Assembly: GCA_021151585.1 (NCBI GenBank)
Contig: JAGKWX010000012.1
Coordinates: forward strand, 1 to 48,744
Direction of reading: 5' to 3'
Origin: Alphaproteobacteria bacterium
GTDB taxonomy: Bacteria > Pseudomonadota > Gammaproteobacteria > JAGOUN01
DNA: 48,744 bases
The notes under the pieces were generated by a model. It did not search any database. It was not told the origin of the DNA and saw nothing but the letters and a program-made list of their open reading frames with translations. The position numbers and the translations under genes are program-made. This document shows, piece by piece, positions 35,501-43,291 of this stretch (position 1 is its first letter; the number at the start of each line of letters is the position of its first letter).

Positions 35501-37230
35501 TCTTGAAATTGTCGATGAATAAATTGAAAAGTATTAATACCATGAGGAATAATTAAGCCTACTTCTTCGGCGATTGACGTCAACAGAGTTTTTACATGAT
35601 TATGTATTTGCTGTTCTGTAAAACCAAAGTGTTTCAGTAGATAAGTAATCATTTCCCCCAAAAAAAGTTCATTAATCGGTCCAGAGCGCCGATGAGCTTC
35701 ATAAGCAAGCTGTTGAAGGAATTTCGCAATAAATACCTGACTTAAATCAGCGGGAAATAACGAACGATCTTGTAAGCGCGTGCTCCATAATACGCTAAAA
35801 TTCTCGATAGCCGCTTGGTAAAGGCCCACTTTAGAGCGTGGAAGTTGATAGTTTTGTGATACATAAACATGAGCGACAACTGTTGCCAGTTGAGGTGTTT
35901 TTACTAAAGCATTTAAATGAGGATCATTGCTGACTAAGCGCGATAAAAACACAGCATATTTGCTAGGATGTTTTATACGCCCTCTTTCAGAATTTAGCGC
36001 ATCAAACCAGCGTTGAAAAAATAATTTAACCATTTTTTGATTCAGTGGCTCGATGGTAACGCGTATAAAATCTTCTCTTAAAATGCTTGTATAGTTGCCA
36101 GCTATACGACTGGTAATAAAAAAGCGATTGCCTTGATCTATATTTCTATCTTGCTCATTAGTACTTGAACTTTTTCGATATTCTACAAACCATTGATCCA
36201 AAAAATCATGAATATTATTGGTGATCGCTTGACGGTTTTCTCTCTGAGCAGTTTCATCAAAGCCATCCAACATAATTAAGCACTGACCTCGCTTTAGAAA
36301 TAAGGTAAGAGCGTCTACATCCTCGGGGTATTTGTGTCGAAGAAACGCATCTAAAGAATTATCTTCAACATTTTTTTCACAAAATTGAGCATATTCAGCA
36401 ATCGTAATAAAAATAGGAATTCGAACCATCTTACCAATGGTAATCGTTGCGTTATTTTTTTGTTCTATCTTGGGGTCAACTTGATATTTTGGCACGTCTA
36501 ATTGATTTCTATTTGCTAAATAGGCTTTAGCCATATTCACTGATAACCAGCGCAGCAATGTACTTTTACCACTACCCGGATCTCCAAGAATAACCATATG
36601 CGTAAAATCATTATAAGCCTCTGCTAGATTTAATGACTGATTATTTGTTTCAATGCTTTTTTGCAAGCGCTTTTGAATATCAAACTCATGCACAGCATTA
36701 TCAAGAAAAGTAAATGCAGTTGTTTGCTCGTGCGCAGAAAGTAAATGAGGTGTTAATAATAAGCTATCCCAGTCAATAGACAGAATGTTCGCAGATTCTT
36801 GTGTCTCTAAATGCTGGCAATATTGCATCAACTTATAATGAATATTAGGGGGGAAAAGCTGAGCATAGCGCCACTGCGCTTGTAGATGTTGATTCAATTC
36901 TTCTATATAGATATTTCGTTCTGAATGCGCGGTGGTATCTACTGTTAAAGCAACATATAGTTTATCTATAGGGAGACGAAAATGTGATTGAGCATCATGA
37001 TGCAGAAGGACTAAACCGTCTTGTTTTTCTATGAGAGATTTTAAGTATTGATCAATCGGAGCTTCTTCTCGAGTCAGGACTTCCTCGTTGACAGTATCGT
37101 CTACTCTTTTTTTTTCACGACGTGAATTAAGCTGACTTATAATCGGCCTAATAGATGTCGTTAGCCCATCATATAACTGAGAGCTATTCGCTGAACTAGT
37201 TATAGGCGGGTGATTTTCAAATATAAACAT
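29509..37230 (-). CDS. Giant NACHT ATPase with solenoid and ankyrin repeats, 2573 aa
   Basis: An NLR-like STAND protein. After about 200 N-terminal residues comes a NACHT domain with Walker A GDPGSGKST (216-224, Lys222) and Walker B CLIMLDGFDE (Asp322), then sensor/winged-helix-like sequence (FFITSRIAGNY, FIHRQFQEYLAARDIL), which is the classic end of the NACHT-associated region. About 1500 residues of HEAT-like helices follow. The last roughly 500 residues hold about nine ankyrin repeats, for example GNTLLLIALQNNHEVLAEKL and GNSALYYAATYGYADICELL. The tail is basic (INRHASVFK). This is the layout of a signal-sensing oligomerising ATPase: known relatives are bacterial NACHT/Avs defence proteins and eukaryotic NLRs. 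The N-terminus shows no recognised effector domain. Spacing is 19 bp to the WD40 gene and 49 bp to the U-box/pseudokinase gene. Confidence 0.88.
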   Translation of the reverse strand: MFIFENHPPITSSANSSQLYDGLTTSIRPIISQLNSRREKKRVDDTVNEEVLTREEAPIDQYLKSLIEKQDGLVLLHHDAQSHFRLPIDKLYVALTVDTTAHSERNIYIEELNQHLQAQWRYAQLFPPNIHYKLMQYCQHLETQESANILSIDWDSLLLTPHLLSAHEQTTAFTFLDNAVHEFDIQKRLQKSIETNNQSLNLAEAYNDFTHMVILGDPGSGKSTLLRWLSVNMAKAYLANRNQLDVPKYQVDPKIEQKNNATITIGKMVRIPIFITIAEYAQFCEKNVEDNSLDAFLRHKYPEDVDALTLFLKRGQCLIMLDGFDETAQRENRQAITNNIHDFLDQWFVEYRKSSSTNEQDRNIDQGNRFFITSRIAGNYTSILREDFIRVTIEPLNQKMVKLFFQRWFDALNSERGRIKHPSKYAVFLSRLVSNDPHLNALVKTPQLATVVAHVYVSQNYQLPRSKVGLYQAAIENFSVLWSTRLQDRSLFPADLSQVFIAKFLQQLAYEAHRRSGPINELFLGEMITYLLKHFGFTEQQIHNHVKTLLTSIAEEVGLIIPHGINTFQFIHRQFQEYLAARDILSKLDISIEIDGLLHELLHDINWQEPLRLALECLSEENPTKWLALLHRILENSSSQFSGLPLTSYMLTDLLNNANYGLLRENLGAESLQIFLDALLKVITQAYGIQWENNCKGMMQHTYVCLAKIIASEFQPIFVSACAVLLSEESSAPALSRLLLDARYTHQQFIIPLQSLLRRKILTSYNNAVSHLLQYHHNLIINRDLTTKQSDPSLIIHRVEFLLASPWINQLNHFSALITCVPAFDNQASTNHYKVYLKKANLLSLSEVDRMPMLPLLDYDWGDDCIYNIAVFLDTIGGKKANLWDEPARYDPKYIFLENNNVFTILEAGHKENISTVMLAKKIEQHYMDAQSMLEKTTSLISLIGLGYNSEHLLNLTSEIKLHFIAHLQHLQEKFQHIIYRAHYKLIKSLSKINTKTQGQNLSMVWSSFLDFFTHTTGLSFMYRPHEQDKSWPHMGLLSYLVLTNLTGKTDEASNVEYNISNALNKFNKTPAQWLQIFNYFPLVAVSKVSGLYWPIDRLPLHAWDWRKDFIKDISWQLLNLFIRLPRSSKRVYKTLMTNLFAKSLENNSNLAAELIIITKVVYQADPAEQKILIHQINKTINIEENWVENIAQCITDIVSPYYRARAWLRLALSQGNQQSAFFYHAYAVTQQMDAIENKAELQILLAENCALVLLKEQAIDLRIILVEQALSNIRQLQDAGQKSMLLIRCALLLGDYNSLILESLHSLLFLEEESRRAEHARLLLPLWKTIRSPELISAVKLFYEQFSNTDYACYAAGQNKEFVEKLVHILIAEEPEPQKDWIPFLACARIQDCLEQFNASKTDEQKWLDLLYEPTLDNAARLLRETEGNYLDFSLTAALVLDQLQQQDQLALESIFNLLLPILNKPTGETLPILTRWLIGAPHSSLQKLLAKTALLLICEMNDCFYPIYFSEAVTLLSSPFDSWRQRTTYLFRGSNHIKYPLTRAVSVLGKETYYNLVKHFCESVEKNPEAYNVLYTSSVELYQDDPESAQHFINLLDTTTNDELIKIAKIGITNAEHASPAVVNMFIDQFARVNSVTQREILIALSTYIHLDSLVSDRARKALNKDRLDRFCSIFKSIEIGHIDFTGFQSVNLKLQCEQLIDLLSERKHQSYLDYHELTSSWMKKGGVDLVKLQKMSNTEIANALREWFSINITSSHYLKEEKTTFKLAAQKILQHKISIEIILNLLVQSLISIFQQRQEIKYKVFFLNLLGIFNQLAELLPWQISQYLRQIVQNQHMDFPSYLLKFMQTQTSSSCASLVIELFAYIPPTQFTLDAIFMGLRISENTLVSVTKTVEKISFHHQISNQLVERLLVLLESDSVITAYIASELLVKIALSEMTKPDMRQAILFHFESVFKKIESQRFLVMRLFLTSVSDIPTLANQLLKGMMKIIQLPNYSHDHQKKLQRLHDEANISAIKEGDTIALAQYLQQHPHASWKDDAIVAALNYAEQYSDSYMLDGLLASTSLLRKFGELIAKAAESDNLFIFKQLQEKTPEHYNAYDEILGVFVLAVEKRNAKLCKFLLDQGASINHKNAKGISAFDTLFIDNLKYYSDNICQRLLCHQPDTSFAETVQDLKICKYKNAHELLVTYHQCQQTSEPRKQLLFIATEKNFIYIIDEILDQDNLIDQVDFQGNTLLLIALQNNHEVLAEKLIERGANVSQQNTRGENPLLLSVKKNLFDLCRIIIEKDNACINSTDSEGNSALYYAATYGYADICELLLKKQADANQHNTGGKLALHSACENNHLACVKYLLPETNNIDQLADNEVTCLQLAILQGLSLELIKLLIEHGASLTHPLQGMSLGTLAYIRGKTSHINYLTSLGVEKKSSDIFNISPSCFIIAAPSRETLLLGLDELGVDLSAPGLNGETWLIAAIKLRCDNAVSILLKLLVDPRVPNRQGETALVVAKQYYTAADPVLEWINIRISELNVNSQMAITEITSLQQLVNRGHFSLRERERTSTIINRHASVFK

Positions 37231-37249
37231 AGGTAAGCTCTCTCATTTT

Positions 37250-40200
37250 TCATCGTCTAGGACGAATAGTTGATGCGGTTGTGTTAAACATGGTTATACG
37301 CTCTATCACTGCTTCACGATTACCTGAGGAACAGAGCAACCAAACATCATTCAAAAGTTGTTGCATCACCTCAATTTTTAACCCTTCTTTTTTTGCTTCT
37401 TTAGAAATAGTGTTTTTAATAACTTTCATCAAGTCAGGTTGATTTAAAAAATCCTCATATTCGTATAGCCTCAAAATATCTGCAATTTTTATATTTTTTG
37501 GATAGCATTCTAACATATAATTAACATAAGCTTCTAAATAATTCGAATCTATAGTTGTTAAAATGCATATTTGTGTTTCAGAGATCGTTTTATCGCTTAT
37601 GTTGTTCAAAATGATTTCTAGAGTCTTCCATTTAATTTCCATGCCGAGCAGATGTTGTATAGCACGCTGATTTAACGAGAAATTTTCAACTAATTTTTTC
37701 AATATAATCGAAAAATAATATCGATAATTTGCGCCGGAAAAGTCCTTAACATGAGTATTGGATCGAATTAACCGCAATCGTGATAGTAATAAATCTGCTG
37801 TCAAGCTATTAAATTTATTTTGTTTCTCAAGGCAGATTATCAAGGCTGAATCTGATAACGGATTTAATGAAGCTAGAACAATCGCTTTATTTTTTTCATC
37901 CCACAATCCTTCTTTAGAGAGCTCTATAATTGATTGAGTTCTATCATTTGTTGTACAACATTTAATATTATCTGGTTGAAATAAATTTAATTTTTGCAAT
38001 GCAACCATGTTTTCGTAGATAATTTCGCACGCTTCTTTACTTGAGCTAATTAACAATAAATCAAAAACATCTTTCGTTAATAAAAAAGGTTCTTTTTCAA
38101 ACAAAGAAAATGGCGAATACAAATATTTTTCATCATTTTCATCATAATCATAACAATCGGGGGCCAAGGTAATAATTTTTTCCAGCATGCTCTCATTTTG
38201 AAAGGCGGCGGGACAACCTAGAGTATAAATTAATATACTTTGCAGTCTTTCTTCTTTTTGCTGCATTATTTTTTCTACCCAAATAGCAGTGAGACAATTA
38301 AAACGCTTTAATGCAAAAATAAGATCGCTTTTACAACTTTCCTCATCACTTTCAGATAGCCAATTCACATGAGCTTGTTGAACACCAGGCATCCTTAATA
38401 AAACTTTTGCCGCTTTTATAACGTTATATTTTGAGTTTATCATTACAAAATCAAACATTTTATTGCTGAGTTGATTTTCTTCAGATAAATAGCGCAAAGT
38501 ATTATAAATACCGCCGGATTGGTTTTCTCTTTTAATAGCGCGATTCATATATACTTCTGTGTATAATCCCGCTTTTTTTAAAGCAACAATGGCAACCGCT
38601 CTTTTCTCTGGCTCAGTGCTTTTTTGCAGCAGTTCTATACTGTTTTGATTCATCTCATTCACGCTATCTAACAATGCTAACGCTTCTATCCATCGATTTT
38701 CATGAATTTCAGATCGGTCAAATATTACGTGTAATAATGCATCAATCGATGGATGCTCTGCTGTTATTTTTCTCATTATTTCTTCACGCTTTATTAAATT
38801 TTCAGCTTTTTTAGAAGAACTTGAGGCGCAAATTCTTTCAAACAAGGTTTCGGAAGGTGTGTTTAATGCAAAATATTGTTTTAATGGATTTAACATTTCA
38901 TTATCATGAATAATAACATTAATAATCATATCATTTAGAGTCGTCAACTTCTCTAACTCCAATAATGCTTGTATAATATCACTTGCCTCTTCTGATTCGA
39001 GTATCTCTAATATATGAGATTTTTTTACTGAATGGATTGGCATCAGCAAGCTTATATATTGCCTTGCTATTTGTGGATGGCTGTGCTGCGTAATCGCTTG
39101 CTTTATTTCGTGAGGCCAGGTTATATCTAACTGTTCTGGCATTAATGAAGCAACAATTATCTGAGAGTATTCTTCAGGATTTTCAGAATCAGCAACTTCT
39201 TTCCATAGGCTTTCAAATGACACCCCGGATTGAAGCAAAAAAAGTAGCGCTTTAGCAGCTAACAGCGGTTGCTTTGACTGAGTAATTTTATCAAAAAACT
39301 CTGTTGTTAATATACCATGATGCTTTAATTCAATAAGACCTTGAGACAGAACTAGAGGATAAGGATGACGCATTATTATACCCCAATACAAAGATATTGG
39401 CACGCGTTCTTCTGCGAGCAGTAAGAAAATGTGTAATGCTAGTGCATGATTTTTATTCGACAATATCAAAAAAAGAGCATCATAATTGCACTGGCCGCAT
39501 TGAATTAATCGAGCAATAGCGAAAACTATAAAACGTTTTTTCGACGATTCTTTTGTTCTAATTAATAAAATTATCTCATGATTCAAAAGCTTTTCTAAAA
39601 ACAATTTTTGTATTATTTCAACATCCAATAAAGGATCTTCGCTTTGTTGCAATTCTGTTAATAAATAGCCGTGTCCACTTTCTGGTAAAAAATCTACTCC
39701 CGATTGCTTTAGAGATTGAAAAGCTTTAAATAGAATTTCAGATTTTGATTTACAGTGAATAAACGTATCAAGATAAGCTACAGAAAGATTTAATTGTATA
39801 CAGTAAAAAACTTCTTTCAAAAAATCGTCAATATTTACAACATCTTGAATATTCCGATGAAATTCGATAACCGCTTCAACCGTCATTATTTTTTCATCTA
39901 TAAGCAACATTAATAAACGATTCATTAATTCTGGCTTTGCAAAAGAAAACTCTAAAATCTCGTCTGGAAGTGCTTGGCTAAAAGGCGCTAATAATGCCCA
40001 GCATTCTAAGTATTCCTCTGCCAGTATTTCAGGCAACCTCGGCGGCAATCCTTGATGAAGCCTCGCAATTGCAGCAATAGCATCAAGTGCTTTTTTATTA
40101 AAATCCAATTGATTCGCTAGTTCAATTGCTCGCTGAGAAAGCTCGTTGAGCTGAAAAAGATCTAAGACAAAGGCGGAGCCATTAGTGGAAAATAAGCGCG

Positions 40201-42373
40201 ACATACAATCAAGTGGTAGTTCTAACAAGTTGTTCTCTAATAAAGCATAAACCACTGAACCAACTTCAATGTCTGATGTATCAGTAGTCATTCTTGATGA
40301 AAATAACCCAGAAGACAAAGTAGATAGTTTTTTAGTACTACTTTTGATCGTTGGTTTACGTGTTTTTTCTTCATACGAAAACATGACTAAAAGGTAAGTA
40401 TCTTTTGTTAATGCCGTACGTCGATCTAAATAATCTAGAGATTCTAAGATTTGATCTAAATAATCGGTCATGAGAACAAGAGAAGTCAAATATTCTTCAT
40501 TTATATCCATAAGATGCTCTTGCTGAACAAGATTAAGCAATTGAAATAGGACATGAATTTTTGGGTAGTCTTTTTTTCTATCCAGAATCAAGTTGCTAAA
40601 AAAATCAATGTTTATGCTTGATTTATCTAAGATATCAATCACTTTTAACAAGTAAGAACGACATGTTTTAACCCTAAAGATCAAAAAAAATGTCTTTTTA
40701 TTTAAAAGCTGTTTTTCATGTAGCTTTTTCAGGATTATTATAATGTCTTGTCCGTCAAAGGATGAAGCAGCAGAAATCACATAAAGTTTTTGTTCAGATG
40801 GATAATTAAGTTGACTGGTACATTCACAAATAGAGGCATAATAATAAACATCAATACTGGCTTCTAATTTCCTTTTGTCACTTGGCATATCAGAGACAGA
40901 GGAATTTTCAATAATATGTATATCCAATGCGTTTCTTTCAAACAACTTTTCATACAATTCAAGCTTTTCTGTTTTAGTTAGTCTAAAAACTTTTTCTGAA
41001 AGTGTTCCACTTTTAGTATCAAAAAAGCCAGCTTTTTTCATGACATCCATTAATCGCACGCTTAACAAAAATGTTTTATCTTTACCAGCTTTTGCGCACA
41101 TATCGTCAAGCAAGGCAACATTTAACTCAAAGCCTAATTCAGCCAATTTTAAAATGGCTGTTTCTATATCTCGTAATCGCTTTTCTTGCTTATAACGCAT
41201 TAATCGCTGTAGAAATGAATCATTGACGCGACAGCGCAGATGAAGCAAGCACAAAAAAGCTGTCATTAATTCAATGCCAAGTTGCGTTTTTAATTCTAGA
41301 AGATCTGGATGCTCTAAAAAAGCATGATAATCTGCTGGCCGACCGTTTTTGATATAAATCTCAGCGATTTCTAAATATTCTTTCATAGTGACCTCATTTT
41401 GAAGGGGTAAAGAGTGTATTGATTCTATATGTTTATGAGTGGTATTGGCTGAACCTACAGAAAAATTAAGGATTGACGATGTATCCCAGACTTTAATAAC
41501 CTTATCTATAGATCCGCTGATTAGGTATTTTTCAGAAAGAAATTGTAAGGAAGTTACGCAATCATCATGTCCTATAATCGTATAATTACATAGGCTTGTT
41601 AAAAGATTCCATATTTTAAAGGTTTTATCCGCTGACCCACTGATCAAGGTTTGATGGTCAAATAATACCAACGCATTGATAGCACCTTGATGGCCTATTA
41701 ACGTTTGTTCGCAGAGATTTGTTTTAAGATTCCATGTTTTAATTAATTTATCTTGTGATCCACTCGCCAGTTTATGCTCTGCTAACCGCACTAAAGCGCG
41801 AATAAATCCCGTATGTCCAAGAAGCGTATGATCATCCTCATTCTTGATATTCCAAACTTTAATAGAACTATCATTAGATCCACTGGCAATAAAATCTTTT
41901 GAAATCGGTGTAAACACCCAAACACTACCTCCATGTCCTTCAAGACGCTTGACGCATTTTTGTGTGACATAATCCCATATTTTAATTGATTTATCCCAGC
42001 AAGCACTGATAATCTTATCTTCAGAAATTTGAGCAAGTGCTAAAATTTGTGCTGTTTCAAAAAACGTGTTAACACAAATGCCCGTTGTTGGATGCCATAG
42101 CTTAATTAACTTATCTCCCGCGCCACTTGCCAACATTCCATTGGAAAGTACAATCAAAGCCCATACGCATTCCTCATGTTCGGTTAGTGTTTTTTCACAA
42201 ACTCCAGTCGCAGGATCCCAAAGCTTAATAGTATGATCATAAGAAGCACTCGCAATTCGGCTGTCTAACAATATTACTATACTCGTTATCCCACTGGTAT
42301 GTCCTGAAAAAGTAGTAAGCGCATTAAAGCTTTCTTGAGAAGAAGACGTCATTCGTGTTACATTTGAAAACAT
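37250..42373 (-). CDS. WD40 propeller fused to a giant helical-repeat domain, 1707 aa
   Basis: Residues about 20-303 are a textbook seven-bladed WD40 propeller; the blades end in IKLW, IKLW, IKIW, IKVW, IKTW, FKIW and IKVW. From Met330 onward the protein is a paralogue of the neighbour at 43288-47484 along its whole length: MKEYLEIAEIYIKNGRP against MKEYLELSKFYSEQGKP, and ITQSKQPLLAAKALLFLL against IIQSKQPLSAVNALAQIL. The helical part resembles long solenoids of Legionellales effectors but matches no family I can name. AGGGAAG precedes the ATG at 42373. The C-terminus is basic (STIRPRR). A propeller plus solenoid suggests a scaffold; no enzyme motif is seen. Confidence 0.87.
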   Translation of the reverse strand: MFSNVTRMTSSSQESFNALTTFSGHTSGITSIVILLDSRIASASYDHTIKLWDPATGVCEKTLTEHEECVWALIVLSNGMLASGAGDKLIKLWHPTTGICVNTFFETAQILALAQISEDKIISACWDKSIKIWDYVTQKCVKRLEGHGGSVWVFTPISKDFIASGSNDSSIKVWNIKNEDDHTLLGHTGFIRALVRLAEHKLASGSQDKLIKTWNLKTNLCEQTLIGHQGAINALVLFDHQTLISGSADKTFKIWNLLTSLCNYTIIGHDDCVTSLQFLSEKYLISGSIDKVIKVWDTSSILNFSVGSANTTHKHIESIHSLPLQNEVTMKEYLEIAEIYIKNGRPADYHAFLEHPDLLELKTQLGIELMTAFLCLLHLRCRVNDSFLQRLMRYKQEKRLRDIETAILKLAELGFELNVALLDDMCAKAGKDKTFLLSVRLMDVMKKAGFFDTKSGTLSEKVFRLTKTEKLELYEKLFERNALDIHIIENSSVSDMPSDKRKLEASIDVYYYASICECTSQLNYPSEQKLYVISAASSFDGQDIIIILKKLHEKQLLNKKTFFLIFRVKTCRSYLLKVIDILDKSSINIDFFSNLILDRKKDYPKIHVLFQLLNLVQQEHLMDINEEYLTSLVLMTDYLDQILESLDYLDRRTALTKDTYLLVMFSYEEKTRKPTIKSSTKKLSTLSSGLFSSRMTTDTSDIEVGSVVYALLENNLLELPLDCMSRLFSTNGSAFVLDLFQLNELSQRAIELANQLDFNKKALDAIAAIARLHQGLPPRLPEILAEEYLECWALLAPFSQALPDEILEFSFAKPELMNRLLMLLIDEKIMTVEAVIEFHRNIQDVVNIDDFLKEVFYCIQLNLSVAYLDTFIHCKSKSEILFKAFQSLKQSGVDFLPESGHGYLLTELQQSEDPLLDVEIIQKLFLEKLLNHEIILLIRTKESSKKRFIVFAIARLIQCGQCNYDALFLILSNKNHALALHIFLLLAEERVPISLYWGIIMRHPYPLVLSQGLIELKHHGILTTEFFDKITQSKQPLLAAKALLFLLQSGVSFESLWKEVADSENPEEYSQIIVASLMPEQLDITWPHEIKQAITQHSHPQIARQYISLLMPIHSVKKSHILEILESEEASDIIQALLELEKLTTLNDMIINVIIHDNEMLNPLKQYFALNTPSETLFERICASSSSKKAENLIKREEIMRKITAEHPSIDALLHVIFDRSEIHENRWIEALALLDSVNEMNQNSIELLQKSTEPEKRAVAIVALKKAGLYTEVYMNRAIKRENQSGGIYNTLRYLSEENQLSNKMFDFVMINSKYNVIKAAKVLLRMPGVQQAHVNWLSESDEESCKSDLIFALKRFNCLTAIWVEKIMQQKEERLQSILIYTLGCPAAFQNESMLEKIITLAPDCYDYDENDEKYLYSPFSLFEKEPFLLTKDVFDLLLISSSKEACEIIYENMVALQKLNLFQPDNIKCCTTNDRTQSIIELSKEGLWDEKNKAIVLASLNPLSDSALIICLEKQNKFNSLTADLLLSRLRLIRSNTHVKDFSGANYRYYFSIILKKLVENFSLNQRAIQHLLGMEIKWKTLEIILNNISDKTISETQICILTTIDSNYLEAYVNYMLECYPKNIKIADILRLYEYEDFLNQPDLMKVIKNTISKEAKKEGLKIEVMQQLLNDVWLLCSSGNREAVIERITMFNTTASTIRPRR
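41384..41395 (-). promoter_or_regulatory. Internal ribosome-binding site and start inside the WD40 fusion gene
   Basis: On the minus strand GAGG (41395-41392), five bases and an in-frame ATG (41386-41384) lie exactly at the junction between the WD40 domain and the helical domain. The paralogous gene starts at the equivalent ATG with GAGG four bases upstream, and the first 20 coding bases are nearly identical. The site may still start a 1378-aa isoform without the propeller, or be a relic of the gene's stand-alone past. Confidence 0.5.
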
Positions 42374-42378
42374 TTGAT

Positions 42379-43291
42379 TTACTTCCCTAAAAAGAGACGA
42401 TGCTGGATACTCGGTTTAGATGATAAATAATACTCAGCAATTGATCTATCTCGATTAAAATTATTTGCCATAGAAGGGTTCCGTAAATCACGGCCAAACA
42501 TTCCGTGAGCAGAAAAATTGGGCGTTTCTTGAACAGATGACAAATGCGTTAAAGCTCGCTTTCTTTTAAGATATCTTGTCCAGCAATCTTTGCAGATATC
42601 TAATATTTGCTGTGACCATGCGCGCGTCAATCTATCAAGAGATCGCTCAGAAAATTTTTGAATTCTCGGCATAACTTCATCATTGATAAGATAAGACTGT
42701 GTCCTTGTATTAGTCGCCAAGTGATACAAAATTAGTATGGCTGATTTTCGCGCATCTTCTTCTGCATCATCGAGAAGTTTTATGACAAAATGTAGATAAT
42801 TTTTTTGAACTAAAACTAATTGAAAATCAGATTCTTGCATTAATCGCTCTAATATTTTTGAAGATGAGATTTTTATTTCAGATTCTTCATGTTCCAATAA
42901 AGGAATAAAAGCGTGTAACCCATCGGCATTCATAAAAATTACTTGGTTTGCATATTCTGTTAGCGCACTAAATAAAGCCGATACTGTACATTGTAAAACG
43001 TCATTGCATCTATCACTTAATAGATTTATACAAGCTAAAATAGCGCCTTCCTGACAAAGGATTATTTTATTCCCCTGCTTCGATAATAAATTAACTAAAA
43101 TAGCCGCCGCATACTCTCTAAGCTCGTTATCAGAATCCTTTAAAAGTTTCATAAGTAGCAAACAATCTTCTCTCGATACAATAGAAATTTCATTGTCACA
43201 CGTGTTCATAAAAAAACTCATGTGCGAATTTTCGTCTAATCTCGATGTCACTACTCAGCAATTGTTCTTTAAAATCAGTTAAATGTTTCAT
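42379..43291 (-). CDS. ARM/HEAT-repeat protein, probably frameshifted near its start
   Basis: Armadillo-type helices fill most of the protein (LLLMKLLKDSDNELREYAAAILVNLL; GAILACINLLSDRCNDVLQC; LHFVIKLLDDAEEDARKSAILILYHLA). It is paralogous to the N-terminal half of the ARM-WD40 protein at the operon's end and shares its tail (AEYY...IQHRLF). The in-frame starts (GTG 43251, ATG 43221, ATG 43206) lack good ribosome sites. In the other frame an ATG at 43291 overlaps the upstream stop (ATGA) and reads MKHLTDFKEQLLSSDIEIRR, an ARM-like helix. That frame meets the main one at a run of seven Ts (43216-43210) where one base too many forces a stop. The coordinates given span both frames. A slippage site, a real mutation or a sequencing error would all explain it. 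Confidence 0.7.

Noticed and set aside
40875..41195. 106-aa plus-strand frame inside the WD40 fusion gene
   Set aside because: Antisense to a region conserved with the paralogous solenoid protein; no independent support.
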